A stretch of 64,000 nt of DNA from Tetraselmis striata (GCA_006384855.1 VCJN01000573.1:1-64000), one strand, 5' to 3'. Shown: positions 44,216 through 56,110, counted from the stretch's first letter. Program-made: numbers and translations. The notes: generated by a model not told the origin, from the sequence alone.

Positions 44216-47200
44216 ATGTCTTCCTTGCTAGCTGCCAAGCCCCTTGCGGCCAGAACGGCCAGGAAGTCGACGGCTGCGCAGGCCCAAACCACCGCCTCGG
44301 CGCGCCCCGCGATTAGGCGGGCGGATGTCGCTGCCCCCCACCCTCGGCGGGCGCCTGTCTCATGCCGGTGCGCCTCCGCCCCAAATCAAACACCACTTAA
44401 GCAACAAGCAGCGGCGAGACGGCGAAAAACAATGGCGATACCGGACTCCGCCAGTCGGCTATCGCCCGCTGTTGACAACATACAGCTCCGATAGTGCCTT
44501 GGAAACCGAACTCACTCCCTGAAGTCTTGCCATGTGGGAAGACGTCGCACTGCAAAGGCTTGTTGGCGGCGCAGCTAGGGGCTGACCCATTGCGCCGACA
44601 GACGGCCTCGTCGTCCGCCGCAGCTGTCGACCTCGCTGAAGGGCGACCTCGCGTGCGTGATTGTGCAGGGCCGTGGAGGCCGAGACCACCCAGGAGAGTG
44701 CCAACGGCTGCATGTTCCCGGATGAGGACGCGATGCTGGCGGCGCAGGGCTTTGCTATCTCCCCGGAGGCGCTGGTTGCCAAGTCCAAGGTGGTGCCCTG
44801 TCTATTCGTTTCTTGTTTTTGTTTTTGCTTTTACTTCCGGGGGCGGGGTTCTCCTTTGTAGGTACGAGTACTCGCCCTTGTGTGTACTAGTTTGACATCC
44901 CAGGGCATCATCCTGCGCGCAGGAGTTCCTGTCGAGCGCCGCTACCGACCCAGCGACGATGGGGGGCTGGCTCGCGGAGGACTTTGAGTTTACGGGCCCT
45001 GTGGTCGGCCCCCTCGGCAAGGAGGAGCTCCTGCGGGCACTCGGAAACTTCGACCTCCTCGTGAGCGCCTCCCCGCTTCTGACACGGGGCTAATTTTGCA
45101 CGCCTAGCAAAAGAGAACAACATGCTGCATCACTCGCATGTCGAAGCGTGCGAGTGTCTTTGTCATGTGGATCGAAGGACGTGTTCCGAGTATCTCGTTT
45201 TTTAATTTTTAACCCTTGTTAAGGTGTGCCAGGGGAGGCCTACTACCATAGAATACCCTTAAGTACAATGAAATGCCCAGTGACGCCAGCATGCCGGGTG
45301 GTGTGGGAGAGACGCCAGAGCCTGCCTGCTGGTGGCTCATCGATGCCCTCCGGCGATGCTGCGCAGACTGGCTTCCCTGACCTCCAACAAAACTTCCACC
45401 ACTTCAGGTTCGCCCCCCCCCCCCCCCCCCATTTTCTGGGGAACGACCGACAACCGGAAACCTATCGATGGCATGAAGACTGCCCAGCCTCGGGGCGCCA
45501 TCTGATCACCCCGCGCCCCCGCAGGGCCTGCCCCTATGAGCCCGGCCGTGTGTGGTTCACCTGGCGCCCCAAGGGCACCAACAGCGGCAAGATGATGGGC
45601 GCCATCGAGCCAACCGGCACCGTGAGCTCCCACATGCACACCCACCCTCCCACCCACACCCACAGCCCTTCGCGCCGCCGCCCCACTACACAACCATTGC
45701 CGCCGCCCCTCATGCCCCCCACCGCACCTGAGCACCTCTCTGCCCGCCTCTCCACCCTCTGCCCGGCAGTTTTGCCTGATTTGTCAGCATCGGCCCTTTC
45801 GTGGTAGTGGCTGCCTCTCATGCCCTCCACCCGCCCCGCCCGGGTGGTTGCTCCCAGGTGGTGGAGGCACCGCCGCAGACCCACAGCCTGGTGTTCAACG
45901 CGGAGGGCAAAATCGTCAAGCAGACCGTTGGATATGTGCACGACCGACAGGTTGGCGGCGCCCTCCACACTGCGGAACTGTGTCCGCCCTCCTGCCCATA
46001 GCTCAACCCGTCATTCAACCCCCCCCCCCTTCCACTTCATACGGTAACCACAATTTGGGACCGCGGGATATTACCGTTTTTGAACCCCCTCCTCCTCGCG
46101 AAGATGACAGAATAATAGGTTTACCCAAAATATTATTATTATTACTATTATCATTATTATTAGTAGTAGTAGCAGCAGTAGTAGTAGTAGTAGTACATAT
46201 ATTAATGCTGTTATTATTACTGGGCCAACAGGGGCAGATACAGCGTTTAGTTAGCAAGTAAATATATTCGCGGTGCCAGTAATATCAGAATACGCCGCGA
46301 ATATATCACACTGATCATATGACTCATTACAAATGAATTCATTTTTCCCCGTGAAAGGCCCGTGAACCCAATTCAATATTACGGTACATGATGGAGTATG
46401 GAATGACTTCATATCTGTCGCCTGCTATAGTCTCAGTATCCATCAGCGGACTGACGACAACTCTGAGTGACACCGCCACTGCCGCCATGTTCCCATCATG
46501 TTTCGCAATTTTCCATAAGCATTAATTTTGAATACATGAGCATTACTCGGCTAAACAAACTACAGGGAATTGTTGTTTTCAGTTTTTTCAAAGATTTCGT
46601 TCTATGCCCGTGGTGTATTCTGCTACATTTTCGGATAATTGTAGTTTCTCGATTTACAAGTAGCAGGGGGGGGGGGGGGGGGGGGGGGGGTTTATACTGT
46701 GCCATTTAATTGCGTTCGCGGGACCTAAACGCAATTAAATGGCACAGTATAATCCCCCCCTCTCCCCCCTCTCTCTGCTACTTGTAAATCGAGAAACTAT
46801 AATTATCCGGAAATGCAGCAGAATACACCACGGGCATAGTTAAATGCCATTAAATAAGATGAATTGAAATCAAGTCATCTAGCAGCAGCAACGCAGCCAT
46901 CTGTGTTATATTCGTGATGTCTTATTATATGTTTAAAAGATAAGTATAGTTTCTCACTTTAGGCATCATGGAGGTGTATGTCGAAACAACGACACACTGT
47001 GCCATTTAATTATTGGGTATGCAGATCTGAAAATACTGAATTGTTTTGCAGCCACAAGCTGGAAGATCCGTGTGATATTCTTGGTGTATTGTTCTATATT
47101 TTCAGGAAATTGTATTTTTCCTTTCTTTGCGGGGGGTCAAAACGATAATATCGTGCAAATTCAGGGCATGGTTACGGTATACAGCGATCCAAGAGCTTGT

Positions 47201-47451
47201 TTTAACGGTACCGCTCAATGTAGACACACCAAAATTTGTTGAGGGCTGTGCAGCGTGCCTGAATCTTTCCCCCGTTTGTTTTGAAGCTGGGCAACACCGG
47301 TGGCCTCGGCGGCATCTACGGCCTGCTGTGGGCGATCGGCTCGCCGCTGCCGTTTCCGGAGGCCAACCCCTGGAAGAAGAGCAAGCGCTACCGTCTCTTC
47401 CAGTGGGTCACCCCCTTCCTGAACTCTCTCAGCAGCAAGGAGGGCAAGTGA
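44216..47451 (+). CDS. Plastid NTF2/SnoaL-like domain protein
   Basis: Seven exons: 44216-44367, 44669-44789, 44923-45060, 45367-45407, 45525-45621, 45858-45950 and 47287-47451; phases 2, 0, 0, 2, 0, 0; 268 residues. The first ~50 residues (MSSLLAAKPLAARTARKSTA and on) form a typical algal plastid transit peptide. The rest follows the cone-shaped NTF2/SnoaL-like fold seen in a family of plant and algal chloroplast proteins: FPDEDAMLA, WLAEDFEFTGPVVGPLGKEEL, FPDLQQNFHHF, GRVWFTWRPKGTNSG, THSLVFNAEGKIVKQTVGYV and LGNTGGLGGIYGLLWAIGSP. The conserved WLAEDF and VWF strands are intact. The natural ligand or reaction of these plastid members is unknown, so I do not assign an enzyme. Intron 4 starts GTTCG then C-tract (45413-45430). 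Intron 6 (1.34 kb) carries the hairpin element at 46603-46838. Confidence 0.93.
46127..46202 (+). repeat. (TTA)n/(GTA)n microsatellite in intron 6
   Basis: Imperfect TTA repeats pass into AGT/GTA repeats, wholly intronic. Confidence 0.85.
46603..46838. mobile_element. Foldback hairpin element with G25 / C-rich arms
   Basis: The arm 46603-46716 (TATGCCCGTGGTGTATTCTG ... TTTAATTGCGTT) pairs with 46727-46838 across an ~11-nt spacer, interrupted by a few mismatches. The left arm carries G25 (46666-46690) where the right arm has C7TCTC6TCTCTCT (46753-46776). It lies in an intron of the NTF2-like gene. Diverged single-arm relatives (a GTGTATTCTGCTA-like box, TTTC, then GCGGGGGGTCAAAA) occur at 47074-47142 in the same intron and at 38558-38626 in QCR7 intron 3. 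A foldback or MITE-type element is likely. Confidence 0.85.
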
Positions 47452-50400
47452 AGGAGCGCTGCCTCTCCCTGGCTAGGCAACAGCGAACAAAGCGGCGGGC
47501 GATATCTTGCCAGCGCAGCACACACAGCGATGTAAAGGGGAATTAGTATGCCTACGATGCTGGCGCTTAGTACATCAGAAGGGAGAAACCCACTGGATAA
47601 CTCAGAGGGCGCAATGCCTCATACCGAAAAGTGTTAGATAGAAGTAGTATAAATCTGTTTAATCATCAGCTGCCCTTCCAATGTGTCTGCTGATTGGCTT
47701 TGCTGCCGCCATTGCAGTGTGTTTGCTTTTTCATACGACATACGAGTCCTTTATTTGAATGTCAGTGGCGATGCGGGAGATGCTTGCATATTATCCGGGC
47801 TTTGTGCCAGAGGTCAAAAAGTGTGCATGCGCGACCTTCATCACCGCCATATGCTATGCTGTACAGGCGATAGCAGCACGTCGTACGCTGGTATATACAC
47901 TGATAGTGGTATTGTCACTGTCCACAGCAGTAGCGGCATTTCCGCCATGAAGGTGCACCTGACCGTCGACATTGAATGATAAGATTGAAGGATAAACGAA
48001 CCGCATCATCACATTGCAGTTGGCGGCACTAGGGACCTGGCATGGGAATTTGTAAGATCAGTTATATTTAGTGCGCCGGTCGCCCGGTCCTGCAATCCTA
48101 CTACCGTAGTTGCTCCGAAACCAATTTTAATCGCCCAACATCACGCAACGACGCCATCGAGCCGCAGTGGTACGCAGTCGTACGCGCGTCAGGCCGGCAA
48201 TGCTGCGTATCGCTGTCGACAACTTGCTAAGTGCTGAATTATGTGCACGTGTGGTCTTTCTCGACGTCAGGTTGCATGGTTCGCGTCGGCGCCCGGCATT
48301 ATGCATTGCAAGCGATGCTGCTGGTTACTCCACTGTGCCGCAAGCGCTCCGAAACCATGGAAGTGCCCCTCGTCGCAAGTGATGGGGTTTTATTTGTCGA
48401 CAGGAACGAAGGCCACCTCGCATCAGTGTCGTCGGTATATTGCATTTCTGCCTCCTACTATGACCCGGGGCATGTTATTCTACATTTAATAAATGCCTTG
48501 CCGCTAGAATGCCTTCGTCAATATGTTTGCTGCTGGTTTCGGGGCATTCAGCAGTCGATAACGCTGTCTGGCACTCGCATGTACCCCCCCCCCCCTCGGC
48601 GCCAGTAGTGTGCGTGATGGTGTAACCACAGTACCAATAAAAGCATTACATCCCCTAAGAAACCGAACTATCGCTAATTGGAACGACATAGTTCGGCATA
48701 AACTTGGAAGAGATGGCATACATAATAATCTATCGGGCGGCCGCCACAGTGGCACCGCATCTGCGTCGTTATTGCTGCCGTCGTGTTGTCGGGCCACTAT
48801 TGTATAGTGGTTTGGTCATGTTGTGAGTATGGGAGGGGGCGATGAGATAGAAATCCAGAAGGCATATCGGGCGAGAGTCAACCGATAGTAGTAAGACGTC
48901 ATGCGCAGGGAATGTAGTGACAATCATACGAGTACGATATGCTACGAGTTAGTACCTATACTATGTGTACGAGTACTAGTACGAAAACCCTGATACCACG
49001 AGTACGCGTGCGTTTATTCAGGCATGCAATCGAGTCTGTTTTCTTCCAAAACGAGTGCGGAGGCTGATTACACAGAAGAAACGCCGGTTTGTGGCTAGGA
49101 AGGTTCAGCGACAAAGGGGGTAATGTCCCAGGAGGAGTCTGGAAGGCGGAAACAGACAACGAAAGGGCGCTCCCGATGGTAACGAGCTGGAAGATGGCAG
49201 ATGAGCTGTTGGTTGCTGTCCTATGTAGCAATCCGGCCGGGAGCGCGGGGCTCGCGAGCGCACTAATGGGACAACCCGTACGGGTACTGAAACTACATGT
49301 TACCGATTACTTAAGCGGTTGAAACCACCATCAGACCGTAAGGGTCGCACTAGGACAGTAAAACTGTTGGGAAACCCCATAAACAGGTTTAATTCATTTC
49401 AAACAGGTAATCGAGTATGGTTCTGCCATTTACACGCGGTTCGCTTACGACTGTGAGCGTGGGCAATCGGCAGGCGTGCCAACCAGACGAAGGCGGAAGA
49501 TGTAGAAGGGTCTCGCGCCGAGAGGTTAATGACCACGATCGAGGCGCATGCGCATAACATACGCCAATGATTGGGAGATGTTGACGGCGCGAACGTCGGC
49601 GCGACATAACCGGACGTGTCGCAAAATCAAGGCGCCGTCTCCCGACGGCGCCATGCAGCAACTGCCGCGCGCCGTGGCGGCGTGCGACACTAATTGGAAA
49701 TGTAAGCCATCCAATAGGAACGGGCAGGTTGGCGACGAATGCGGAGCAGAGCGGCACAGAAAGGACGAGTACCAACTGCGCGCGTGGGCGCGCGAGCGCG
49801 CCGCGTACAACCGTGTGAAGTACGGTACGATGTGCGCGACGCGGTGGGAACTTTGCGCATGTGCCGGCGGTGTACTTTACGAGGAATGGACACGTGACCC
49901 CACGCGACGACAGCGGTGTACGGCCGCTGCCATCACCAGCGGCGGTCATTTCGCCGCCTCGCACAAGGGGTGGCACTTGAAACTCATAACGCATCGGGGC
50001 GCGCGGGCACATGGGCGCGGGCACGCGGGCACGTGCGTGGTCGTGCCGTACCGATTCTCCTGTGTCTTGGGGTCAGTTGCCGGCGATGTCGCAGAAGACC
50101 CGCCGACTCGAGAAGTTGCCGGCGCGGGTCGGTCTCGCATCACGGAGCGTGGTGATTCGGCCGCCGCTATTTATTGCACCATCGACGGCTGCCGACCACC
50201 TCACAAGTCGGAAACCTACGATGACGTCACGAAATGCATGGAACGCGTTAAGTGGCGGAGCTGCTCCCCGGCGGGCAGCTCGTGTTGTCAAAGGTGGATG
50301 TCGTAACGTCGGGAACGGGTTGGCCGGCGTAGAGGCTTTGCTGGCCTACGACGCCATGTAACGATGTCAGTGTTGTCGGGACGAGGGTGGTAATGAGACG

Positions 50401-51628
50401 GCCGCCGCTGCTGCACCAGCTACGGCCGCCGAGTTTCCAAACTTGGGGTCGGATAGGGGTAGTACGGTCACCACCAGACGTCGAGCACGCCAGGTGGTAG
50501 AGATGTTCCCCGCCGGGCAATTGTAGGTTGTCCTGGTCCTTGTGACGACGACGTCGCAGGAGGAAGCGTCGGAGATGCGCCGGACCGAGCCGCGCATACA
50601 CTTCCCACTGCAACCACAGCAAACGTTCATGCGGCACGGTTGGGGCGAGGGCAACGAGCCCTCTCAAAACTCAGGCTCATGAGCGGCGCCATCCCCGTAA
50701 CTGACCAAGTACTCAGGTAGTTTCGGAAAACCACCACGTGTATAACGACCTTCGATGCCACGACGCTGTGCTGCGAGCGCAGGACACGCGGACCGGGTTG
50801 AAGTGTTTTGCAAGACGGCAGCGGCCAAGTGGTCATCTTGTACGGTGAACTTTCAAGAAACCCTTCACTTTCCTTTCACTTTCCTGACGACACGGGCGTC
50901 CTCATCCGTCCGCGCCGATTTGTTGCGGTAGGCGTAGTTGTCGCCCTTGGCAACCGTACGTGACGAGCAGCAGTCATGGTACCGAGCGCGTCCGCCTCGC
51001 TTTATCTCAAGAGTTGACTACTTCGAAAGGGTTTTCCACTGCGGGACACCACGAAAGTCCGTGATGCGACTCGGCTTCGGGTGTTGAGGTTTAAAGCCCC
51101 CAACGGGGGCCCCTAGCTCTAATTCCATACCGTGCACGTCATCGCCACCCGAAAACGTCCCAGCTGCAAAGCCAAGGCAAAAACGGATAACGACTTCGGG
51201 CGCACGATCGAGCAAGGAAAACCACACTACCGAGGGGCTGTCAATCGCTGCCGACAGTGTAACGCATGAGCGTGGCACGACGACTCACTACCGGGAAAAG
51301 GAACATCGGTACGGACTTGATCAACCTCTGCGACCTTCGCGCGCACAAGTACGCGAAAGCCGCTGCCGAAGGCATGATCGCGCTAGGAGATGGCAGGCGA
51401 GCTGCTTATGGCTGTCCTAAGTAGCTCCCCAGCCGGGAGCGCAGTGGGGCAACCCATAAAACGTGATGGTACCGGTAACTTGAGCGGTTGACACCACCCA
51501 CTGCGAGATTCAGATGTGACGTAAATGTCCCCTACTGGTGACGAACGATGCATACGGGGACGATACGGGACGTACGAGGGACGTGGATTTCATACCGAGT
51601 AGCGACGACTATCTCGCGCGACGTGTAA
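47452..51628. other. Long stretch without a recognised gene
   Basis: The longest open frames, 252 codons plus at 49548-50306 and 211 codons minus at 50024-49389, overlap each other and show no domain, so neither is called. A ~130-bp block at about 49190-49325 recurs at about 51390-51500 (GATGGCAGATGAGCTG ... GAGCGGTTGA-type boxes) in the same orientation, marking another decayed repeat family. Confidence 0.5.
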
Positions 51629-52470
51629 GGCCTGTATGACACGGGACGTGCTCTACCGGTAGACCGCTCTACCGCCGTAATGTCTACACGCACAGCGCGC
51701 CACGTCGCAAAAAGTGCAATTCGGCCGTAGAGCGGTCACCCCTAGAGCATTAGACCGGTCTAGCATTTCGGCAGTAGGGTGGCATCGGTAGCTACCGATG
51801 CCACCCCCCGCTCTACCGCTCTACCGCTCTATTTTGAACACGGCACCCTGTCGCTGGCGAATCCACCTTCATCGCGCTACCCCTCGCCCGCCGCTCCATG
51901 TAGTCCCACCGAAACTTCGCGCGGGCGGTACACGGACTCCACGCCTCACGGCCATGGCTGCGCGCCCGGAATCGCACCGCAAGGTGCCACAGGCGGCCGG
52001 TCAAGCGGCCAGTCAAGGTGTCTGGATCCTTTCAGGCGCCGTGGGCGCCGGGCGCCATGCCGTTGTCCCAGCGGCACGTCTCGCCATCCGGTGCGCCCAT
52101 CGGGGCGCTGCCTCCTAGCATATTTTGACCGGAAGGGCATCGATCGCCCCGCCGGCCTCGCTGACCCGTCTCCATCTGGATCTCATGTCGCGGGCGGACA
52201 GCGCTCAACCGACTTTAGCCTAGGAGACCGAGCAGCAAGTACGGCTGGTCCTGCGATGCTCGGTACGGCGGTAGCGGCTATTAGTTTGACCGGTAGAGCT
52301 GTTCCTGTGTCATACCGTTTTGAGGGCTCAAAAAGAAACTGAAAAAGTGAAAATACTACACGGTGATTGGCTAGTCGCCGTTTGCTTTTTGCGACGTGGC
52401 GCGCTGTGCGTGTATAAATTACGGCGGTAGAGCGGTCTACCGGTAGAGCACGTCCCGTGTCATACAGGCC
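51629..52470. mobile_element. Harbinger-like MITE with ~86-bp inverted repeats and TAA target duplication
   Basis: 51629-51714 (GGCCTGTATGACACGGGACG...) is the reverse complement of 52385-52470 with two or three mismatches. TAA precedes (51626-51628) and follows (52471-52473) the element. A 3-bp TWA duplication with GGCC-starting ends is the hallmark of PIF/Harbinger elements. The 842-bp body has no DDE or Myb-like coding, so it is non-autonomous. CTCTACCG(CC/GT) repeats fill the subterminal regions. Confidence 0.85.
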
Positions 52471-52473
52471 TAA

Positions 52474-53112
52474 AGTACTATATGAATTTCTCGTTCCGAT
52501 AATTTCATCAAATTATTGATATGCGCACGCGGGCTCGCACGCGGAGCACCCGGACTAAGTACAGGCGGCTGCACGTACTCGCTGCACATCGCTGCACATC
52601 GCTGCACATCGCTGCCCAACGCAGGGTCGCTGACGTCGCGGTGCGCCACGGCCCCTGCCAAGGAGTAATCACGATAAGTACTGGAACGGTGCGGCGGCCG
52701 ACTCTCGCGAGGCCCGTGCCCGCACAGCATTGGTGCTTAGTTCGCGCGTAGCATCGCGGCACCGCATGCATGTGCCGGGAGTGCTGGGCAAACCGTGATC
52801 GTAGGCTGCCGGCATGCGATCATGGCTTGCGCTGCAGTCCCGGCGGAGGTGTGGGCCGGTGTCGCGGAGGCGTTGGGCTAGTGGTTTTATTGCACTGGCG
52901 GGGCATCACTTCGCCGTTGTGGGCGGTGCCCGGCACAAAACTGATCCTGCCTGATTTTCTATACATTTGAGATTCAGGCTTGGGGGGCGGCTAGGGGACA
53001 TTCGTGAGGTCTGTCAGAGTTGGAAGCCGCGCCATGTGTTCCCTAGAATCTGTGATGATACTGCGCCTCCCCGGGCTTACCGTTGGGAAATACCCCTCGC
53101 GCCAACCCCCCT
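52474..53112. other. No recognised gene
   Basis: Short ORFs only. Three copies of the decamer GCTGCACATC lie at 52583-52613. Confidence 0.5.
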
Positions 53113-53707
53113 GAGAGTTGAAGTGGATGTAGCCCACCACCGGCAGGAAGCACAGATGCGAGTGTGCGGCTGTCCGCCCTTGGTTCAGCGGTGAGCGGCG
53201 GTGACCGTCAGGCGACCCCGTACTTCATGCGCGTGCCGGGGCGTTACACAATCATCAGCAGTTAGGGCGGCTGCATTTAAACGCGCACCTACAAACACCA
53301 CCTACCGCCTACCACCTACCGTACCACCTACATCCGCCCACACCTCCGCCCGTCGTGCCGCACAGCGCCGCACAACGTGCCGCACATCGCGCGCACATAC
53401 GTCGTGCGGCGCGCGCGCGGCACTGCACCGATACATCGTACTACTACTCGCGCTGTGACTATGCAAATAATAAGCGTCAATACACCGGGCTAATGTTGGG
53501 TGTATATCGCCGCTTATCTTTATGTTCACGCACACCTAGCGACAGCAGCAGGTGCCCACTCCGCGATCTGTATATCGCAGCAGCGCCGCGACGGTACGTA
53601 CGCGCTTCGCAAGGATATCAATCACACGAGGCGACGAAGCGTCACCATTTGCACCCTAACCACGTTGCACCCAAACCACCCGGCTCCGCCCACCATGGCA
53701 CTCACGA

Positions 53708-54336
53708 TGGTACCCCAGAAAAGGGCCAGGATGGTGGAGCGATGTACACGAACCCAACTAGCATACGCGAGCGTGGAGGAGAACACGCAACAAAATAGAC
53801 TCACCGACGAGGTCAGAAGAGGGGAATACATCCATCTCCCCGGCGGCTGGACTCCCACCAAGTCCAGCAACGCGACCCTCTACCGCTCCCTGCGCCACGC
53901 TTGACACAGGCGCACGTTGCTGGATGTCGGCGCGGACGCGCTCGCCCAGTACAAGCTCTTCCTGCTTGACCAACCCGACATGGTCGGGGAAATCGCCGAC
54001 GCTGATACGCGTCTCCCACACCTCCACGGTTCGGATTCGGTGTGGGTGCAAGGCGCCGAGGACATGCTCGAGATCGCTGCGAAGCAGGCCGCGGTACTCG
54101 TCGAGAACGATGACGACGGGGCTATGGAGCCTCTCCTCGCTGGGGCCCACGTGAAGCAGTTCCCGCTGTTCCGACTCATGCGGCTGACCGCACTCGTGGT
54201 GCACGAAGCCCTCACCCACACATGGCTTGAGCCGGACAGATTCAGCCGGTTTTGTCCGACATCACAAACGGCATCAGCAAACTGTAACAAAACTATGTCG
54301 GTGCAAACTAGGCTGATGTCGGACAGAACCGGCTGA
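53708..54336 (+). pseudogene. Unrecognised coding sequence, left palindrome arm
   Basis: The plus frame ending at 53904 contains NRLTDEVRRGEYIHLPGGWT, and 53917-54336 (139 codons) continues with LDVGADALAQYKLFLLDQPD and MRLTALVVHEALTHTWLEPD. A stop and a shift separate the two parts. The mirror-image arm (below) keeps them joined across this point, which supports real coding ancestry. The protein is acidic, soluble and without a domain I recognise. It may be a cargo gene or the accessory ORF of the adjacent CACTA-like element. Confidence 0.4.
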
Positions 54337-54812
54337 ATCTGTCCGGCTCAAGCCATGTGTGGGTGAGGGCTTCGTGCACCACGCGTGCGGTCAGCCGCAT
54401 GAGTTGGAACAGCGGGAACTGCTCCGCGTGGGCCCCAGCCATCATCGTTCTCGACGAGTACCGCGGCATGCTTCGCAGCGATCTCGAGCATATCCTCGGC
54501 GCCTTGCACCCACACCGAATCCGAACCGTGGAGGTATGGGAGACGCGTATCAGCGTCGGCGATGTCCCCGACCATGTCGGGTTGGTCAAGCAGGAAGAGC
54601 TTGTACTGGGCGAGCGCGTCCGCGCCGACATCCAGCAACGTGTGCCAATGCCAAGCGTGGCGCAGGGAGCGGTAGAGGGCCGGGTTGCTGGACTTGGTGG
54701 GAGTCCAGCCGCCGGGGAGATGGATGTATTCCCCTCTTCTGACCTCGTCGGTGAGTCTATTTTGTAGCGTGTTCTCTTCCACACTCGCGTATGCTCCACC
54801 ATCCTGGCCCAT
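54308..54812 (-). pseudogene. Unrecognised coding sequence, right palindrome arm
   Basis: ORF 54812-54348 (154 codons) reads through RRGEYIHLPGGWTPTKSSNP and LLDVGADALAQYKLFLLDQP in one frame, unlike the left arm. Near its end it leaves the frame used by the left arm for the HEALTHTW part. A parallel frame to 54308 carries that part. Compared with the left arm it lacks 24 bp in frame near 54440. Function unknown; possibly inactive in both arms. Confidence 0.4.
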
Positions 54813-55499
54813 TTTTCCGGGGTGTCATCGTGAGTGCCATGGTAGGCGGAGCCGGGTGGTTTGGGTGCAACGTGGTTAGGGTGCAAATGGTGACGCTTTG
54901 TCGCCTCGTGTGATTGATATCCTTGCGAAGCAGGCAGCGTCGCGCGTACGTACCGTCGCGGCGCTGCTGCGATATACAGATCGTGGAGTAGGCACCTGCT
55001 ACCGTCGCTAGGTGTGCGTGAACATAAAGATAAGCGGCGATATACACCCGACATTGGCCCGGTGTATTGACGCTTATTTGCTTAGTCGCAGCGCGAGTAG
55101 TAGTACGATCTATCGGTGCAGTGCCGCGCGCGCCCGCACGACGTATGTGCGCGCGATGTGCGGCACGTTGTGCGGCAATCTGCGGCATGTTGTGCGGCGA
55201 TGTGCGGCACGTTGTGCGGCGCTGTGCGGCACGACGGGCGGAGGTGTGGGCGGATGTAGGTGGTACGGTAGGTGGTAGGCGGTAGGTGGTGTTCGTAGGT
55301 GCGCGTTTAATTGCAGCCGCCCTAACTGCTGATGATTGTGTAACGCCCCAGCACGCGCATGAAGTACGGGGTCACCGGACGGTCACCGCCGCTCACCGTT
55401 GAACCAAGCGCGGACAGCCGCGCACTCGCATCTGTGTTGCCTGCCGGTGGTGGGCTACATCCACCCCAACTCTCACCCCCCGCGCGCGCGGCAGCAGGC

Positions 55500-56042
55500 A
55501 TGCCGGGAATGGGATGGATATCGAGTGTATCGAAGGATGGCGTGTACACATGCAAGCACTGCCGGGGCTGGGTGACGGGCAATAGTGATAAGACGGCGCG
55601 AGAGCGGCACTTCCGGAAATACCCGAACTGTAGCCACTCGAAGCGTGCGGCTAAGTTGCGCCGCAAGACCGCCTTATTACAAGCAGCAACAACAAAGGCA
55701 CCAGCAGCAGGGGCGGCAGCAGTAGCAGGGGCGGCAGCAGGAGTAGCAGCAGCCGTCGGAAACGGCCCGCCGGCGCCGGTCTCGGACGACGGCGGCTCGT
55801 CGGAGGACAATGTGATGGGCGTGAGGGAGGACCCCGTTGGCGAAGACGGTATGGACATCGACGCGCCTGCGTGGCGGCCGGCGGGCGTGGAAGCCGCCGA
55901 TGAGGGCGTGGTACGGGAAGGCGATCCCGGTGACTTCTACATGAAGGTCATCGCCAAGAAGTTCCGGGGAGTATGGCACTACGGCGTGATAACCGGCGTC
56001 GTTACCGAGTGGGTGTTGGAGGACTACGGCGGGGCGACCTAG
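55500..56042 (+). CDS. BED-like zinc-finger protein, element-associated
   Basis: A 180-codon ORF (the same frame is open from 55359, but that part lies in the palindrome arm, so I start at ATG 55500). Near the N-terminus, VYTCKHCRGWV ... RERHFRKYPNC gives a C-x2-C...H-x5-C pattern, like BED-type fingers of transposases. It is followed by a basic KRAAKLRRK patch, an Ala-rich linker of about 30 residues and an acidic region. The end (FYMKVIAKKFRGVWHYGVIT) resembles a small chromo/Tudor-like strand set only loosely. It lies 60 bp before the TNP2-like region in the same direction, so it is probably the first exon or first ORF of that transposon. Confidence 0.5.
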   Translation: MPGMGWISSVSKDGVYTCKHCRGWVTGNSDKTARERHFRKYPNCSHSKRAAKLRRKTALLQAATTKAPAAGAAAVAGAAAGVAAAVGNGPPAPVSDDGGSSEDNVMGVREDPVGEDGMDIDAPAWRPAGVEAADEGVVREGDPGDFYMKVIAKKFRGVWHYGVITGVVTEWVLEDYGGAT

Positions 56043-56110
56043 TGGCGCGCTGTTTTCGAGGACGGTGACACTGTGGACCTTCTGCGTTCATAGGTGAGTG
56101 GGCCCGGCCT

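Larger units (their letters stand above)
53113..55477. repeat. 2.36-kb palindrome with ~1.15-kb arms
   Basis: 53113-54264 pairs with 54312-55477 in reverse complement around a ~47-bp spacer. The arms agree over nearly their whole length but differ by scattered substitutions, a 24-bp length difference near 54120/54440, about 22 bp near 53740/54820 and a decamer (TGTGCGGCAC-like) expansion near 55150-55225. Each arm carries the same open reading frames in mirror image. Divergence between arms shows it is not a recent assembly artefact. Confidence 0.95.

Noticed and set aside
49389-50306. 252-codon plus and 211-codon minus ORFs
   Set aside because: They overlap each other, neither has a domain or protein-like motif, and GC-rich DNA gives such lengths by chance.
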